Positions 45,062 through 58,760 of a DNA stretch of 64,000 nt are shown here, piece after piece. A program made the translations under genes and the position numbers. The stretch's first letter is position 1; every line of letters starts with the position of its first letter. The notes beneath the pieces are model-generated. The model was not told where the DNA came from. It saw nothing but the letters and a program-made list of their open reading frames with translations, and did not search any database. The DNA comes from Topomyia yanbarensis (Eukaryota > Arthropoda > Insecta > Diptera > Culicidae), in contig NC_080670.1 in assembly GCF_030247195.1 (NCBI RefSeq), positions 214,446,546 through 214,510,545 on the forward strand. The letters run 5' to 3'.

Positions 45062-48000
45062 CTACGATAGTAGCTTGTTCGTGAAAAAATTACTAAGGAG
45101 CTCAGGAAGGATGATACTACGAAAATATTGTTTACTTCTGTAGATGCAATAGTTCCATAGTCCAGGATCTTTTTCAACTTTTATAATAACACTTTCTGTT
45201 TTACTCCAAACTAGTAAATATGCAAATTCCGACGAAGTTAAAAATATTTGGGATTGAATCTGATAATAGTAGGCGTGCGTTTTGACAATATGAAATTCAT
45301 TTCCATCGTATCGAATGAACGAATTTGGTTTGTGTGCAAGATCCTGTAAGCTTAGTTGTTCGTCTAAGGAGCTCTTCTTGTCCAATCTGTAAGGACATTT
45401 GATTTCAATTACGAATTGTCCACAGCAAATGCATTGGCCTACGCCATCTGGTGAGGCAGCTAAAAAAGGGTTTTCACAATCAAGAAAAATCCCGCAATCT
45501 AGTAGTTGAACGTTATCGTGACTTTCTGATAGCACGTTTTCTATGTGATGTTTTGCAGTTTTTTCGTTTCTCCGGCCGTATGCTAGAGCTGGTGTATCAC
45601 ATTTCATCAAATACGGGTGACAAATTTTTTTAATAAGTGTGCGCTTGGGAGGAGGAAATTCATGCGATGCATTAACTACTTCTTCGAGAATTGATGCAGT
45701 TATTCTGCCAATCCGCACCCAATGCCATAATTCAGATTCATTTTGTCGCCTTGTGCATTTTTCTACTATTTGCACGTCTAAATCACTGAGCTGAAGTTGA
45801 ATTTGATTTGCGATAGCTCGAAGCTCAGCCAATGTTTTAGTCTCATTCGCAGGAGAATAGTAATTCTGCAGCATTATATTTTTGTTGTAGAAGAAACGAG
45901 TGGGAATATTTGATTCTTTGCAATTAACGCATACGTAATTTGTGCAATCGCAAATCCGGTTCAGTATAACAGCATCTCCGCCAGCTCTAGCAATTGTTTT
46001 CAGCAAACCCACAAAATCTTCCTTGCTTTTTGTGTACGTACTGTCATGAAATTTTTTGATCTCCTTCCCATAATCAGTATCTTGAACCTGTTTATATACA
46101 TCTTCTTTAATCCTTTTAGGTGGTTGGCGCCAGTATGCTGGCATACCTGTTACGGTAGTCTGAAATTAATAAAATATATTATATTGACGTCATCAAAATA
46201 TGCATTTAATTTTTCATTTATCAAATTTTAATTTCCTTCAAATTCCTATCCCGAGTTCTTTAGCTTCAATATAAAATAATTCTAATCAAAACCGTACTCC
46301 TCTATATAATTATGACCTTGGGATAAATAATGATTTTAACATGTATTGAATATTTGCATGCGTAATAGCGCCGCCTAGCAGGGCAATTCCGAGATTCTGT
46401 TTTCACTATCCAGAAAGCCTTGATTTATTAGACAACTGCCTGGGATACTATCTTCCAAAATATGAAGTCTCATATCAAGTCAAAACATCTTGACTTGTAC
46501 GATTTTGGTTGCATTAATGTAGCTGGACCAGGGTTGTTAATCGATAATTAATCGTCATCGTCGATAACGTTAACCACCAGTCAACGTCATCGGAAACTCC
46601 GTTAACGATAATGTATCGTCGGATTCATAGTCATCGTCGATAATTCATCGGTGGTTATCGCGATACATTTTGCGTTACTTTCCCGTTTATTGGAGTTGAA
46701 GTTGATACGGTTAACTTTCAATTGTTTAGAAATAAGTAACTATTAAAGGACATGTTGTTGGCAGTTGAAAATCAATAGTATTGGACATTTTCTATGCACA
46801 GGGGGGTTAGACGATGTGTAAAAATGGAATTTTTTGTCAACTTTTCGGGAGTGTTTTATATTGAAGGGAATGTTATTAGCAGTTGACAATCAATAGTTTT
46901 GGGCATTTTCAATACACAGGGGGTACGACGATGTGTCAAAATGGATTTTTTTTCAACTTTTAGGGAAAGTTTATTATATTGAAGAAGTTATTAATAAGTG
47001 AAAATCAATAGTTTTGGGCATGTACCGTCGGTGCGTCAAAATAGATTTTTTTCCAACTTTTCGCAAACTTTTTATATTGAAGGGCAGGTTGTTGGCAGTT
47101 GAAAATGGATAGTTTTGGACATTTTCAATTCACAGGAGAATCCACCAGTGCACAGTGTTTCCAAAATGGCAAAAAGGTGAAAGAAGTTCTTTGAACCACG
47201 AAAAACATTTTTAGCTATAGTGTCTTCAGCAAAGTTTATTTATATTTTTTTGCATTTAAAAAGTACTAGTTAGGTGATTAATCCCTCTAAAGCTGAGAAG
47301 CAAGTTTTTGTTTGGTCATTTAAATGAAAATAAAAAAAACCTTTTTTTGGCAAAGTTGTTGAGAATATCTTTAATATTATTTTCGCTGAAGAGACTATGT
47401 GTCTATCTGTCGATTTAATTATACGTTTGTGAAGATTTATTTGATATACCCCACAAAATTGCTTATTTCAAAATACTTTTCCTGGTAATTTTGTAGAATT
47501 TCAAAATGTTCCAAGATTTCGTTCAACATAAGAAAATACAAAATTTTTGTAATGTTACTTTATTTGTATCTCTTACAACATAGAAGTTATCAAATGATTT
47601 AGTGTCCAAAAAGAAATGTTTTGGTATGGAAGCCACAAATTTCCGCAGGTATAGCTTCACCAAGACGAATCTGTAAAACAAACACTATATATACTGCAAA
47701 ATATACAAAAATAATACTACTGTACTGTAAGACCTCCTAAGGGAAATTTTTACTAAATAATAAGAACGGGTTATGAGGCTTTGTCGAGGGACTAAAGAAG
47801 ATTATTGTAACCACTGCGGTTTATTAAAAAGAAAGGAAAAAATATATTAGTCTTGGTGTTTGCGTTTCGACATCGTCTCTTCAGAACCAGAAAAAATATG
47901 TGCCGATTTTGTCAATGTCAATTCACCTAGGGGCTGATAAAAACGGGTCTTCACTGTATTCAAAAACGACTAAAACTCTATTATGAGGTCATTCATAAAT

Positions 48001-49556
48001 TACACTACATATTTGAGGGTAAAAGAAGGAAGCATGAAGCATCTTGTTACATAGTGGAGAGAAGAAACGGTGGAGGGGGCTAAAAGCTTCCCAACTAGAA
48101 AAAATATACATTGGAAATATGTATATTCTCCTTTTTAAAATTCAAAATCTAGTTTAAATTAAAATTATAATAAAATCTGGTAATCACCACACGACTTAAA
48201 TGTGTAGTATAATTTGTGAATGGCCTAATAATAGTGGTTTAGTAGTTTTTTTCAATATATGTCTTTGCGTGATAAAAATTACTAACTACACAATAGCTCA
48301 AAATTTGTTTCTTCATGGTCAAAACAATTTTGATCACCTTTTTGTCGAACTGTGCACCTGGGACTCTTCTGTGCGCCAACTTACTCGAAAAATTAAAAAA
48401 AAAATCCATTTTGACACATCGTCGGACCCTTCTGCGTATTGAAAATGTCCAAAATTATTGATTTTCAACTGCCAACAACTTTCCCTTCAGTATAATACAC
48501 TTTCCCGAAAAGTTGAAAAAAAATTCTCTTTGACGCATCATCGGACTCCGCTGTGCATAGAAAATGTCCAAAACTATTGATTTTCAACTGCCAACAATAT
48601 GTCCTTCAATAGGTATTTATTTCTAAACAACTGAAAGTTAACCGCATCAACTTCAACTCCAATAAACGGGAAAGTAACGCAAAATGTATCGCGATAACCG
48701 ATGAACCGACGATGACGATGAAAACGACGATACATTTATCGACGATGACGATGAAGGCGACGATACATTATCGTTAACGGAGTTTTCGATGACGATACAT
48801 TATCGTTAACGAGTAATGCCGATAAATTATCGCGAAAAATGTATCGTATTAACAACCCTGAGCTGGACTCCATACGGGATTCACTAAGGATTTCGAACCG
48901 TTCCGCCGTATGTTATTGAACTTGGAACCCATTGAACGATAGTTCCATTTAAAACTTAAATTATCACATACCCGTCTGTCCGTCGACTGCGCATGCAAAT
49001 TAGCCAAGTAGTAGAGTATGGCACTCACATGGGAGCAGGTTTCACTGACACCAGCAACACAATTGCAGTGTGAGGACAAAATCGTCCCTCGGTTATCAAT
49101 TATAATCCATGGTTGCAACATTTTTTCGTTCATCCGCATTGAATGGACCACCTAAACAAAGAATTTTCGAATGTTTTCTATAGAACTAGCAAGTGAAACT
49201 ATTTTATTGATAAGGCTTACCTTTCCCACAACAACGTATTTTCCCTCTATTATCATGCCTTCGACCGTATGCACAAATCCGCTTTCAAATTTTTTGTAAC
49301 CTTCCAAACTACGGCTATTTTTCATTGAATTGCCAGTATACGGCGATCGAAAGTTTATTAAAAAATCAACAACACTTCCAGTTGTCACGGATGTTGGTAG
49401 ATCGCACAGCCGAAATTTTATACAGTATGGATCAATGTTTCCAATAACTTTAATTTTATCGATGTACCTCTGGTACACATTCGGGTTGCTCTTCGGCAGT
49501 TTCTGAGCATAACTGGATAATTGGAAAACGTCAATTTGGTTGCTATCGATGTCCAT
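45062..49556 (-). CDS. SWIM-finger YqaJ-type nuclease of the transposon (three exons, 537 residues)
   Basis: Exons 49556-49221, 49151-48972 and 46159-45062 join in phase 0. The donors are GTAAGC and GTATGT, the acceptors TGTTTAG and ATTTCAG. Residues 1-112 are the family's N-terminal domain (GYKKFESGFVHTVEG, GKYVVVGK). Exon 2 has a SWIM zinc finger (HCNCVAGVSETCSHVSAILY), a likely DNA- or protein-binding module. Exon 3 begins with the usual linker (TTVTGMPAYWRQPP) and holds the YqaJ/lambda-exonuclease-like PD-(D/E)XK core: GRITAS, Glu371 in GRRNEKTA, Asp410 in AASPDG, Glu424 and Lys426 in IEIK, then YYYQIQSQ. All core residues are present, so it is probably an active nuclease. What it does in transposition is unknown; processing of ends or gaps is a guess. 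The ATG at 49556 fits the usual family start. Intron 2 contains a 2.3-kb insertion. Confidence 0.87.
46529..48860. mobile_element. hAT-like foldback element inside the nuclease gene's second intron
   Basis: Ends read CAGGGTTGTTAAT on both sides in inverted orientation. AGCTGGAC flanks it (46521-46528 and 48861-48868), an 8-bp duplication. The outer arms are rich in CGATGACGATGA-like words. Further in, both arms hold tandem sub-repeats of about 110-120 bp (GGCAGTTGAAAATCAATAG, then GTGTCAAAATGGATTTTTT): four on the left (46745-47130) and two or three on the right (48380-48610). The central 1.2 kb is A/T-rich without a transposase. It is a non-autonomous element that came after the host transposon. 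Confidence 0.88.
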
Positions 49557-49935
49557 TACCTGTATCAATCGATAAATAAACGTCCTGTTAGCTGTTGTTA
49601 GATTTTACACATCGGAAGACAAAGAGGTACCAAGAACAATATTAATTTCACTCACAAATAACGATATTCTTTGACTGTAAGCTCTAAACAAAGCTACTCG
49701 TCTTTGATCTAATATACAGTGTAAACTGGCCGATTGTCGCGCTCAATGAAATAACAAATTATTTAATAACGGAAAATAACTGCTGCAAATCGTTTCAATA
49801 AAATGTAAACAATCAAAACACTGGTGCGAGTGCAAAATATACTCAGCAAGAAAAAAACAACAGCTGTCATTCCACCCGCAGCAAACGTCAAAACGGTCGG
49901 GAAGTTGAAATCGTGGATTAGACTATTCCTCTTCC

Positions 49936-50166
49936 AGAATGAATTCCAGCTCAAATGCATCAACCGATAGAGTCGAAATCGGTTGTTTTCTTTGAGCAAG
50001 ATTCCATACTGAATCCATTCAGGATTTCGAACCGGTTCCGGAATGGATTTGACGGATAGTTGGGATAGGTTGATGTGGCGGCGCTAGTGTTTATCGTATA
50101 TTAATTCAAATGTTTACACACGTTTTTTAAATATTTTTGTTCGATCATGGATGTCTGTTCTCTGTG
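49936..50166. repeat. Right subterminal block and terminal inverted repeat
   Basis: This block is nearly identical to 62432-62642 in the short relative, which shows it is needed in cis for movement or was kept by recent shared origin. It contains the word GGATTTCGAACCGGTTCCGG, a palindromic core. A worn copy of the same words occurs at 48869-48925 and an inverted one at 44231-44262, so these may be transposase-binding repeats. Confidence 0.75.
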
Positions 50167-50199
50167 ATCAAGGGGTAATCCCCAACTCAAAGACTCACC

Positions 50200-50530
50200 A
50201 GAGATGGTAACCCTATTGTACTTTCAAAAGAATATATTGTTTTTTTATCAATATCAATCAATCTTTCGGATGAATTTTCGAACCTCATTTTTAATGCGAA
50301 CAAGTTCCTCAGCAATTGCAGCGGAAATTTTCTTCCATTGCCTGGACATTGAAGGTGGTTTTGGTCAATTTTTTTCCTCGAAAATTGCCTTTTAACTATT
50401 TCTCGATAATTTTCGATCGAGAGAAACTGGGGAAAGTTGGGAGGTGTCATATCTTTATAGATGAAATTTACTCTATTTTCACATCCGGTCCTAAACTTAA
50501 TAGCAGCAGCACGATGTGACTGAATGCGTA
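50200..50530 (-). pseudogene. Mariner/Tc1 transposase C-terminal fragment
   Basis: On the minus strand, VNFIYKDMTPPNFPQFLSIE followed by NYREIVKRQFSRKK (about 50472-50370) is the block around the last catalytic acidic residue in mariner-like transposases (family form PPNxPxLxPIExxWxxVKR). A frameshift near 50365 is followed by QWKKISAAIAEELVRIKNEV and RKFIRK, the normal C-terminus. Upstream domains are missing. It lies just outside the right end of the 8.6-kb transposon and is an older, separate insertion, not a copy of the element at 63384. Confidence 0.75.
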
Positions 50531-51534
50531 GTAAAGCTCGTTTTTGCAGACATCACTTTGATAGTATTCCATTCACTTGAAGTTTGCTTTTCCGATGTTA
50601 ATTTGCCCAACTGCATATCCGCGTTTCCTAGCCGCAACTCTGTCAGAAAATCCTGGTTTCGTGGGGTTTCGTTAGTTTCCGCAACTAGTGCGCAGAATTA
50701 ACTCTCATCACTTTTTTTCTATTGCTTCAAACATGCACAAAACAACCTCAATCTTAAACATTTAACGGAAATACTTGGTTAACAAATTTACTGTCCAATA
50801 CTTTAACCTTCGATTACTTGAAGCGCAATCTGACAATCACTAAATTCTTAAACTACACTCACAAAATAAACTAACACTTTTTTTAACTCCACTTTTCCGT
50901 CTATTCCTCCTCACTCTTCAACATTTTCCAATCAGAATCGTAACCACCACCTGTTTCGCTTTTCAGCCACGTTGCTCTTCACAGGTGACAACACAACACA
51001 AACTACCTGCTACTACCAGCCCAAAACCGAACATCTGCTGTGTCGCAATTCACATTCTACGCTGTTTCCCCTTTTTGTTTTCTCAAATTCCAGTGTCTGT
51101 GTGTGTGCTGACCGAGGAAAACATAAAACATAGCTCTGTTTAGCCCCCAATGAACCCTGGCAGGCAACTTTCTCCTTTGACCTTCACTGACTGGTTGGTG
51201 GTAGGTGCCGCATGAATCCACCTCTGGCCCGGCTACGGTAGACACAGAACAACGCACACACACAGTCAGTTTAATTTTGACGTTTGGTGTCGGGAAGCAG
51301 GCAAACTCTGTTTTCCAGCCTACTTCGCTGCTCGTGAGTGCCGGGCGTCGCGCGTGTGGGTAGAAGAATAGCAATTCATCCAGACTTGAACCTACCGAAT
51401 GAAAGTGAGATTCCTAGAACATGGCGATTGTAAATTAAAAATCGATTCGAATGCGATTCAAGGGATGGAGTAACGCCGGAGACTCAGATGAACGGTAAGA
51501 CGGGGAACCAGATAATTGGACGATTTTTGCGCAC
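50531..51534. other. No gene recognised
   Basis: A/T-rich to about 51050, then GC-richer with CpG (51160-51370), which could be a promoter or exon edge. No motif or splice site was decisive. Confidence 0.3.
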
Positions 51535-52034
51535 NNNNNNNNNNNNNNNNNNNNNNNNNNNNNNNNNNNNNNNNNNNNNNNNNNNNNNNNNNNNNNNNNN
51601 NNNNNNNNNNNNNNNNNNNNNNNNNNNNNNNNNNNNNNNNNNNNNNNNNNNNNNNNNNNNNNNNNNNNNNNNNNNNNNNNNNNNNNNNNNNNNNNNNNNN
51701 NNNNNNNNNNNNNNNNNNNNNNNNNNNNNNNNNNNNNNNNNNNNNNNNNNNNNNNNNNNNNNNNNNNNNNNNNNNNNNNNNNNNNNNNNNNNNNNNNNNN
51801 NNNNNNNNNNNNNNNNNNNNNNNNNNNNNNNNNNNNNNNNNNNNNNNNNNNNNNNNNNNNNNNNNNNNNNNNNNNNNNNNNNNNNNNNNNNNNNNNNNNN
51901 NNNNNNNNNNNNNNNNNNNNNNNNNNNNNNNNNNNNNNNNNNNNNNNNNNNNNNNNNNNNNNNNNNNNNNNNNNNNNNNNNNNNNNNNNNNNNNNNNNNN
52001 NNNNNNNNNNNNNNNNNNNNNNNNNNNNNNNNNN
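51535..52034. other. Assembly gap (500 N)
   Basis: Exactly 500 undetermined bases, a second scaffold gap. Open frames across it are artefacts. Confidence 0.99.
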
Positions 52035-53095
52035 GGTGTGTGTTCTGAAATGGATGGGGTACGAAACGAGTGTTAGACAGCCACGCGACCAACTTACCAA
52101 CAACTAACTAAAACTAATAAGGACTATACAAGGAATACAAGGAAGTCCCATCGGTTACCTGTGATTGTTTGCTATCCCTGAGGAAACGGGACAAAATTTA
52201 CTTCCACCGAACTTTACTAATATGTGCAGAAAATGTGTTTTGACAAATCTACATGACAGGTATCCATATAATGAAGGTATGCCACGGAGAAATGATCAAG
52301 TTTTATAACATCCAAATTTAGCTTTTATTGATAGCAAAATTTTAAATTGACAAATGTAGTCAAAGGCCACGAGAAATCTTGATTGGAAAATTTAAAAATG
52401 TTGCCAATTGTATTAGTGACTATTTTCCATAGAAAAAATCACCCCTCTATTCATAGATTCAGGAATAATCCCATACGACCATAGAGATTGAAGGATCTTT
52501 AATCTGCATTCGAAAATCAAAAAATTAGCTCATTCGATAAGGATTACTACGAAGGTATTTAAAATGTACAAAGCTTCATAACATGGTCATCGATCTCAGA
52601 TAGCCAATTTGGCCAAAGATTTACCAATCCAAAACTTTTGCTATCAGTTCATAATACGCCCATCAGTTATCTAGATGTTCGAAACCAAACATTTTAATAC
52701 CCATATATCAAACACGTATTGTGGATAGCAAATTCAGTCTTCCACTAAGAGTCTGGAACAGCTCCTGACGGTCGGTGTGGCAATTATTCGATTGTAATAA
52801 TGAGTTTATCAGAAAAGTAAACGTAGATCAGCTTATGGCTTAGAAAAGCCGCAATGAAACTGTCACCTTCAGAGAAGTATTAGAAATTTGATGGAAATCC
52901 AACAAGCTTCAAGAAAAACTCGGAATGTCACGGAATTTTTACGATCTTAATCAACTTTAGGGATGCACCACAATTTTCAGAGATAAAATTCCAGGAAAGC
53001 TCCAAGAAATTAAGGCGGAAATATACTGCAATCAAAGAACACTTGGAAAATTTATGTTTACTGAATTTTTAGAAATTTAAGACAAGTCCTTTCCA
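52035..53095. other. No gene recognised; worn repetitive words
   Basis: From about 52860 the words TCCAAGAAATT and similar recur loosely, like those at 40200-40560. Nothing else is seen. Confidence 0.35.
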
Positions 53096-53620
53096 CATTA
53101 AAGCGGACAAATGGTCCTTGATGGTAGTTTTCAGGAGACGTCCATTTTCTCATGCGTAGCCTTTCTATCAAAATCCGATTATTTTCTGAACAATAAAGGA
53201 TATTTCGATTTTCCTTTTCTCTAGAAATTTCTAATACAAATCGCTGAAAAAAAAGTTTTATATGTAGTTTTTGATACTTCTCGAAAGTATACTTACAATA
53301 GCGGCGAAAATCTTGGTTGTGGTCCAAATGATGGATATTGCGGTTCATGTTTTTTTCTCTATAAATTTCTATTACATTCGTTGAGAACGGGTTGTACTAT
53401 AGTTATACTTACCATAGTATTTCAACAATCTGGAAAATAACGGAAATCTGATCACCAATTTTAGTTGTTTCTTGTCCAAACAGTAGGTAATGCGATTCTT
53501 CTTGTCTTCAAAAGTTTCTAAAAAATCACTGAAAAAATGTTTGTATTTAAAATTTCCATACTTACATACTTACTATAGTATTTCAACAGCGAAAATCAGA
53601 CCCGATCCTAATTCTGGTCC
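53096..53620. repeat. Worn tandem-like repeat, related to 59330-60010
   Basis: Three to four diverged blocks each contain TCTCTATAAATTTCTATTAC-like words, a T-rich stretch, then ATACTTACxATAGTATTTCA. The same words occur twice at 59330-60010. It has no coding capacity; the family is unknown to me. Confidence 0.6.
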
Positions 53621-56600
53621 TATTTAGAAGTTGCTTTATGTGAGTCTCAATGAAAAAGCATTTCTGTTTGCGTATTATTTTTCATACCAGTTGATGTAGT
53701 TATAGTGTTGGCTGCTGGCGGGCACCGACATGAATCTTTATCACGCAAAAAAGAACGTAAATAGCTACATCGGTTGTACGATTTAGTCCGTCACGGCACT
53801 TGAAATATTAACCGTTATTTGCTTAATTTATATGCTCTGGTCTGTACCATTAACCAGACAAATCAAATTAGTTGCAGATCATAAACAATCAAATCGCAAA
53901 AGTTCCACCAGCTGACCTTTCTCTCGTCTTCGTGATTCCTGCTAGGCCAACAATGACGGCCCGATCTAAGCGCAATTCGTTCGCTTCATCTGCCTCTTCT
54001 CGTTAATAGGATCGGCCTCCCTACCGAAAGGTCACATCTCCAGTTTCGCTCGAAGATTCAACTAATAATTTAATAATATTAATAACAATAATCACCTATT
54101 CGAGCCACTGTCAAAAACGTGAATGAAATTGTGCGCTGGTAGATGTCGATGTGTGTTTGTATACGTATAAGTGGGAATGTAGCTCACATTCATTGCGGTG
54201 GCACTCACTCTTCGAGAAATGAGTGACACGGTTGCCATGTTTCTAAATATTAGCAGCGCAAAACGAGTCATCATGGCCTGCTGAAGTTTCGAGCAGTGGA
54301 GGGTCTCTAGGTACACACTTTCCACGAGCAAAAAGAAAGCAAAACTTGTCCACATTGCAGACCTGCCTCGTCCGTCCGTCCATAGTTCCCTCGAACCAGG
54401 TTTTCCATAGCGCGTGCAGTGCAGATTAGATCATTCACAGATAAACGGACGGTGAAAAAATAATTGTTTTTCGAATCATGCTGGCCCTGTCCGAAACCTG
54501 TCTGTTGTCTGTGTTACGATCGCTTGAACACAGAGCCCGTGTGGGAGGGGACGGTTCCTGTCCCCAGCCCAATAATGCGATCACGATTCCGCGAGTTCAG
54601 TCGGTTGGAAAATTTACTTCCTGATAGGCGGGTCGACCGAGCGCCCGAAGAGGAGTGATGGTAGTAGCTAGCTACGCAGAAAACGCGTCATCGGCATCGG
54701 GAGTGACCTGTTTTTTCTCCTTTCCACATTTTCTGCAAGCTCTGCTGCACTTCACCATTGATGATGATCAGATCAATGATCGTGAAGGTGTTGGTTGGTC
54801 CAGGGGGAGTCCGAAGGGGAAAAAGTGGTTCACAGAAAAGCAACACAAACCGGATTAGAGATTGGTACCGGCTGTGACCGGAAATGGGCCGATCGATGGT
54901 CGAGCTCGGGTGCGGGAAGAGAGGGGGTTTAATAGGCTCTTTGGTCATCGCACAGTAACTAGAGCTACTATTCACTAGGTGGAGTGTTATTTGTCACGCT
55001 AATACCCGGTGATGCATTTTAATTGCATTTTTATCTGTGATCATTCTACAGTTAATCGAACACCGAGTTCCTGATCGTGGGTCATTTTAGTTACAAGCGG
55101 ACGGCTCGCATCTCTAGAAATATCAATACAGAAATACTGGTGAATTTTTAATCATCCTATTATAAATCTGGGAAAAGTTTTTAATTAGATTTAACCTAGA
55201 ATTCGGACCAAGTTTTACCTAATTTTTAACACTTAAATAATCCTGAAAATGATTGAAAATAAACCTTCAAACTTGCACCCTAAGTCAACCAAACTATTAC
55301 CAGTTTGAGGCATTTCATCTTCGCCTTCTGATACAGGCTTATGAAAAATGTAAACACAGCTTGTCCATTGTAAATGTCATAGTTGAAAACCACCGGATTT
55401 TTCGCACCTGGCTCTCTGCACAAAATGAGTTGCCTTCCCGCATCGGTTAGAATTTGATCGCAGCAAGCGCTAGTCTTCTAGTCGCTCGTCGAAACGTGTA
55501 GAACCTAAAAAGAAAAAATCTCACTCGGCTGGAAAAACCCGTTTCCAAGCTCACCGAACTCGTCGGTCACGGTGTGGGTACGGTGATATCGACACGGTCC
55601 TCCGGTCCAAACCTGGTTCCACAGGTCGTCACCTCGCTGACTGGCGCAAATACCTTTCAGAGTAAGTACGCATGAATTGAACTCTACCAGTACACACGCA
55701 CACACGGTTCGCATCAGAATTCCTCTCCGGTGCGTTTTCTCACATACGTAAGTATAGAAAAAAACATTCCAGAGTCTATTATGGAGGCAGACATTAGCTC
55801 AACTCCGCGGACGCGATCATCAGCAGCCGTCAATTACCGCACGCGGGCAACAATAATAATAGCGGGATCCCTGTTCGTCAGCGGCGACGCCGGCGGTCAG
55901 GCAGAGGGCGATCGAAACAAAACGACACGGTGCGCTGTATCGTGCAAAAATGCTTTCCAGTGAGAACAATGAATAATGGTTGGCAATTCTTTTTTTTCTC
56001 TCTCCCCCGTCAAACAGTGTAGGTGCCACCTATCGTAGGAAGCTGTGGCGAGAGAATGTAGCGACGCGACGGTGTCAAGGGGACTCGCACACGCCAAACA
56101 CAAGTTGCTTTTTACTGCGCTCGAAAGCACCGCCTACTAGGTCGGATCGGGTTCAGCATTATTTGGCGTTAAAACTGGTGGCGGGCGCCGTCGAATAGGA
56201 ACTGTTTAGTGTTTCATTGACCGGAACAATTGTCGCTGTGTGGCTACATTTTTGGTTCTGTATGGAACGATCAGCTGAAAGTAAACTGGCAACACGGCCT
56301 TTGTTAATTGTTCTAAGTGGCAAAGTTGCTAGTTTAAAGTAACAAGGTCTGTCTCATTAGTTGATACACTTTAGAGAAACACTTGCTTACAGCAGATTGA
56401 AACCATATCCGAGGGGGTTAAAAGCCGTACACTAAAGTCAGTAGCAGCAACTGTAGATCTAAACAAAGCACCTACTTCGTGTATAATTAGGCATGCAATT
56501 ATAACTTCTGGGAAACGTGAGAAATAATATCTAGTTACTCATTCATTTTTGTTGGAGTGGCCACTAGCTAATCCCTTCCATGCCTCAATTATTGTCCCAG

Positions 56601-58230
56601 GCCTGATAAGAATCAGTTTGCTCACAGATGACTCGTCCGTCGAGTCTCGTTTGCTCGATGGCTTTTGCGCAGCCTTTTTTATGTGGTCCGTCAGTTGGTC
56701 GATTCGAAAAAAATCGGAAAACATTCAGATTCTCTGTCTAAATTTAGGGGTTTGCGTTTTGACTTCGTCTCCTCAGATTCTGGCATTTCACCAAGACACA
56801 ATTGAAAACAATACAGACTTCTAATTTTCGATGTCCCGAAAGAGAAGAAGTTCTGTTTGCTGATGAGCACCTTATTTCAAAGCCAACAAGCAACATCGCA
56901 CCAATTTCCATCTTTGGGATTTGACAGATGCCACTATAAATATTCTTTTTCGCCTAATCAGACAACTAACGAGCTGAATCATTGCACTCCGTTGTTCGGA
57001 TTCGACCACTGTAAGTAGCTATTATTTGCATTTTTATTCAAGCTCTTTGACCCATCATCATCAACGCAAATGACCGGCGGCAGAAGCCGCATCAGCAATA
57101 AAGAAGCTTACAGTCGTTCTTCCGTGTGTTGCCACGGTTAAGTACGGCCCATTCGAAGGATTTATTGATGCCACTGGATTTATTGTTAATTTATGCATTA
57201 AAACATTTTCGATGACGGCGGTGAAGGATATCGCCGCTGACATCGCTAGCGGTTATAACCGATCAAAACCGGTTACCAAATCCGGAGCTCTGTTGGGATC
57301 TACTGTACGGATAATGGCGCGATCACCATGATCAGCATCTTCTAAAACAGCGGAAAGGGTGCTGTTAGATCCTTCCATCATAAAAATGCAAGATGATTTT
57401 GCGCATTAGGATGGAATGAAATGAAATAACCTTTTTAAATTGACGCATGGCTCAGTAGGCCACAAAGGAAAAAATCGTAATATCATTCAAATCAACCTAA
57501 TCCGGACTGTCATTGAAGATCGCTCAACTCGGTACGGAATCCTCAGCGATCATTTGAATAATCCCAATTTACCAGCTTATTTTTTTTATTCCGGTTCCAG
57601 CAATTCTACCGCCAACATCAACCCTCTTAAAAATCACCAAATCTTCCTTAATTTACACCAATTTAAAAACGCGGTGCGGTTGATCGAAGTAGGCAATCGC
57701 AGCGGAACCGGTCTGGGTGTGTGAAATAATAACAAAACAAAAAAATCCACAAGCACAAGTCGAGGCAAATTTGTGAAAGCCTAGCAGTTGTTGTCGTCGT
57801 CGACGTAGTTGTCGTGATGTTTGTCAACGGTACGCGCAATGAGTCATGTTTTCATTTGAAAATGTGACACGTTGAGAGCGGGTCGGTCGAGGGCTGTCGC
57901 AATGCAATGACTATAATAAGTACGCAAAAAACGGGCAACTTGGATCCGACGGTGGTTGATTTCAACGCGAGGAGGTTGGCGCCACCATCTCTGATGTTCG
58001 GTTCGTGACAAAATGCACATTCTATGTTGATGGTTGTAGATTTCATGAAATGTTTTTTTTTGCAACTAGCAGCTGGTCACAAATCTAAGCTAGGTTAGAA
58101 ATAAATTATTTTGCCGATGACAATTTTTTTCATAGAAAACTGCATCGTCACATATGTCAGTCATATTTTAATGTTAAAAATGTCAAAAGTCGTCTGTAAT
58201 ATAGAGGTATAAGACATCACGGCTATTCCT
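53621..58230. other. No gene recognised
   Basis: GC-richer parts at 54360-54960 and 55500-56200 contain overlapping short open frames on both strands without motifs. They could include untranslated exons. A fragment near 56748-56785 (GGGGTTTGCGTTTTGACTTC) is a piece of the MITE described at 60289. Confidence 0.35.
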
Positions 58231-58236
58231 GGTCGA

Positions 58237-58760
58237 AGAATTCGTTTATCTTGGTACACTTGTGACTTGCAACAACGATGTTTCCCGTGAGGTAAAAAAG
58301 CGTATTGCAGCTGCCAACAGAGCCATTGACGGTCTACGTAACCAGCTTAGGTCCTGGAACCTTCAAAAACCAGCAAAATTCATATTATACAAGACACTGA
58401 TCCTCCCTGTCGCTTTTTATGGCTACGAAGCGTGGGCGTTAAGGAAGGCAGATAGGAAAGCATTTGGAGTCTTCGAGCTTAAAGTGCTACGGACAATATG
58501 CGAAAATGTGGCGCAGACGCATGAATTGTGAGTTATACCAAGTATACAAAACTGCGATTATTGTTGATAAAATTGACTTCAATGGGCTGGTCATGTGGAG
58601 CGAATGTCGGAAGAAAGAATTACGAAAACAATATTCAACAGGGAGCCAGGAAGAGGACGCCGACTTCGTGGGAGGTCACGTGCACAATGGCTATATGTAG
58701 TGGAAGAGAACCCAAGACCGACAAAGATGGAGATCTACGATACGCCCGGCATTGACGAGA
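58237..58760 (+). pseudogene. LINE reverse transcriptase C-terminal fragment (endonuclease-reverse transcriptase type)
   Basis: From 58237 the reading FVYLGTLVTCNNDVSREVKK, then RIAAANRAIDGLRNQL, LYKTLILPVAFYGYEAWAL and AFGVFELKVLRTIC, is the thumb and C-terminal part of a LINE reverse transcriptase of the kind often annotated endonuclease-reverse transcriptase. A frameshift near 58505 leads to WRRRMNCELYQVYK, and another near 58590 to AGHVERMSEERITKTIFNRE and then a basic tail (about 58596-58690). The catalytic palm is absent, so this is a 5'-truncated dead copy, the usual state for LINEs. RTE- or JAM1-like is my best guess. Confidence 0.8.

Noticed and set aside
48849..48971. Extension of nuclease exon 2 to the foldback boundary
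   Set aside because: A strong GTATGT donor at 48971 joins directly and in phase to the linker TTVTGMPAYW of exon 3; the sequence after it resembles subterminal repeat, not protein.
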